In this document: positions 50,432-50,474 of the stretch, in pieces
Position numbering within the stretch: position 1 is the stretch's first letter
How the letters are laid out: each line of letters starts with the position of its first letter
Assembly: GCA_002435385.1 (NCBI GenBank)
Contig: DJMN01000059.1
Location: 1 to 50,474, forward strand
Direction: 5' to 3'
DNA length: 50,474 bases
DNA from: Patescibacteria group bacterium UBA6489
Lineage (GTDB): Bacteria; Patescibacteriota; Gracilibacteria; BD1-5; UBA6164
Translations under genes and position numbers: made by a program
Notes under the pieces: generated by a model
What the model saw: only the letters and a program-made list of their open reading frames with translations
What the model was told of the DNA's origin: nothing
The model's database searches: none

Positions 50432-50474
50432 ATTTTTTTATTTTAATTTCCATTATCTGTACCAGAACATAGGT

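Overview
The window can only be read with UGA as glycine (translation table 25). That code is known from the candidate phyla Absconditabacteria (SR1) and Gracilibacteria (BD1-5/GN02), within the CPR/Patescibacteria. DNA is very AT-rich. In-frame TGA sits at invariant glycines of well-known families: the CxxCxGxG zinc repeats of DnaJ, the Walker A loop of an AAA+ ATPase, the CPGCG motif of a 2-oxoacid:ferredoxin oxidoreductase and the glycines of thioredoxin. Genes stop only at TAA or TAG, with one striking exception at 38064-38348. All CDS coordinates below assume TGA = Gly; a standard-code reading cuts nearly every gene into pieces.

Layout. 1-2882: the end of a polymorphic toxin with a C-terminal Ntox21-type RNase domain, a candidate immunity gene and two YcxB-like membrane proteins. 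3130-6706: an SLH/DKNYY surface protein, a methyltransferase and a C39-like lipoprotein. 6909-11244: a SpoU-type RNA methylase, two genes of unknown function, then a 112-nt copy of the methylase 3' end, then a two-gene cassette. 11391-16179: an S-layer/PKD protein, then a GIY-YIG nuclease gene between two 250-nt direct repeats, then a zinc metallopeptidase. 16300-22300: a minus-strand TetR-adaptor-RND efflux operon. 22494-27326: small genes and a six-gene minus-strand operon (DUF167, membrane GNAT, two metallophosphoesterases, two DUF1287 proteins). 27488-31309: thioredoxin, HrcA, two envelope proteins, a candidate small RNA and DnaJ. 31319-37966: a phospholipase-D-like protein, a very large anchored protein and korA/korB. 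37967-39630: an insert holding a standard-code secreted-protein gene, a second copy of the two-gene cassette and a decayed copy of the korB 3' end. 39631-43373: a Clp-type AAA+ ATPase and an HELGH protein. 43561-49238: an AbrB-like regulator, a second adaptor and a second RND pump. 49473-50371: a membrane protein and ribosomal protein L33.

Most notable: (i) two inserts, each placed between a plus-strand gene and a partial copy of that gene's 3' end, and each copy abutting a convergent gene; (ii) a gene using TGA as stop, with its own GC-rich terminator, inside one of those inserts; (iii) a promoter-hairpin-U-tract unit encoding a ~58-nt RNA whose loop carries CCUCC (anti-Shine-Dalgarno); (iv) a structured 250-nt repeat flanking a GIY-YIG nuclease; (v) an intergenic repeat that appears to be translated in frame inside an RND pump.

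The envelope theme is strong: SLH proteins, lipoproteins, long-coiled-coil adaptors without a TolC gene, peptidoglycan-binding and C39/DUF1287 proteins. This fits a small, surface-dependent host- or prey-associated bacterium, but lifestyle is inference. Family names come from motif recognition by eye, not database searches.
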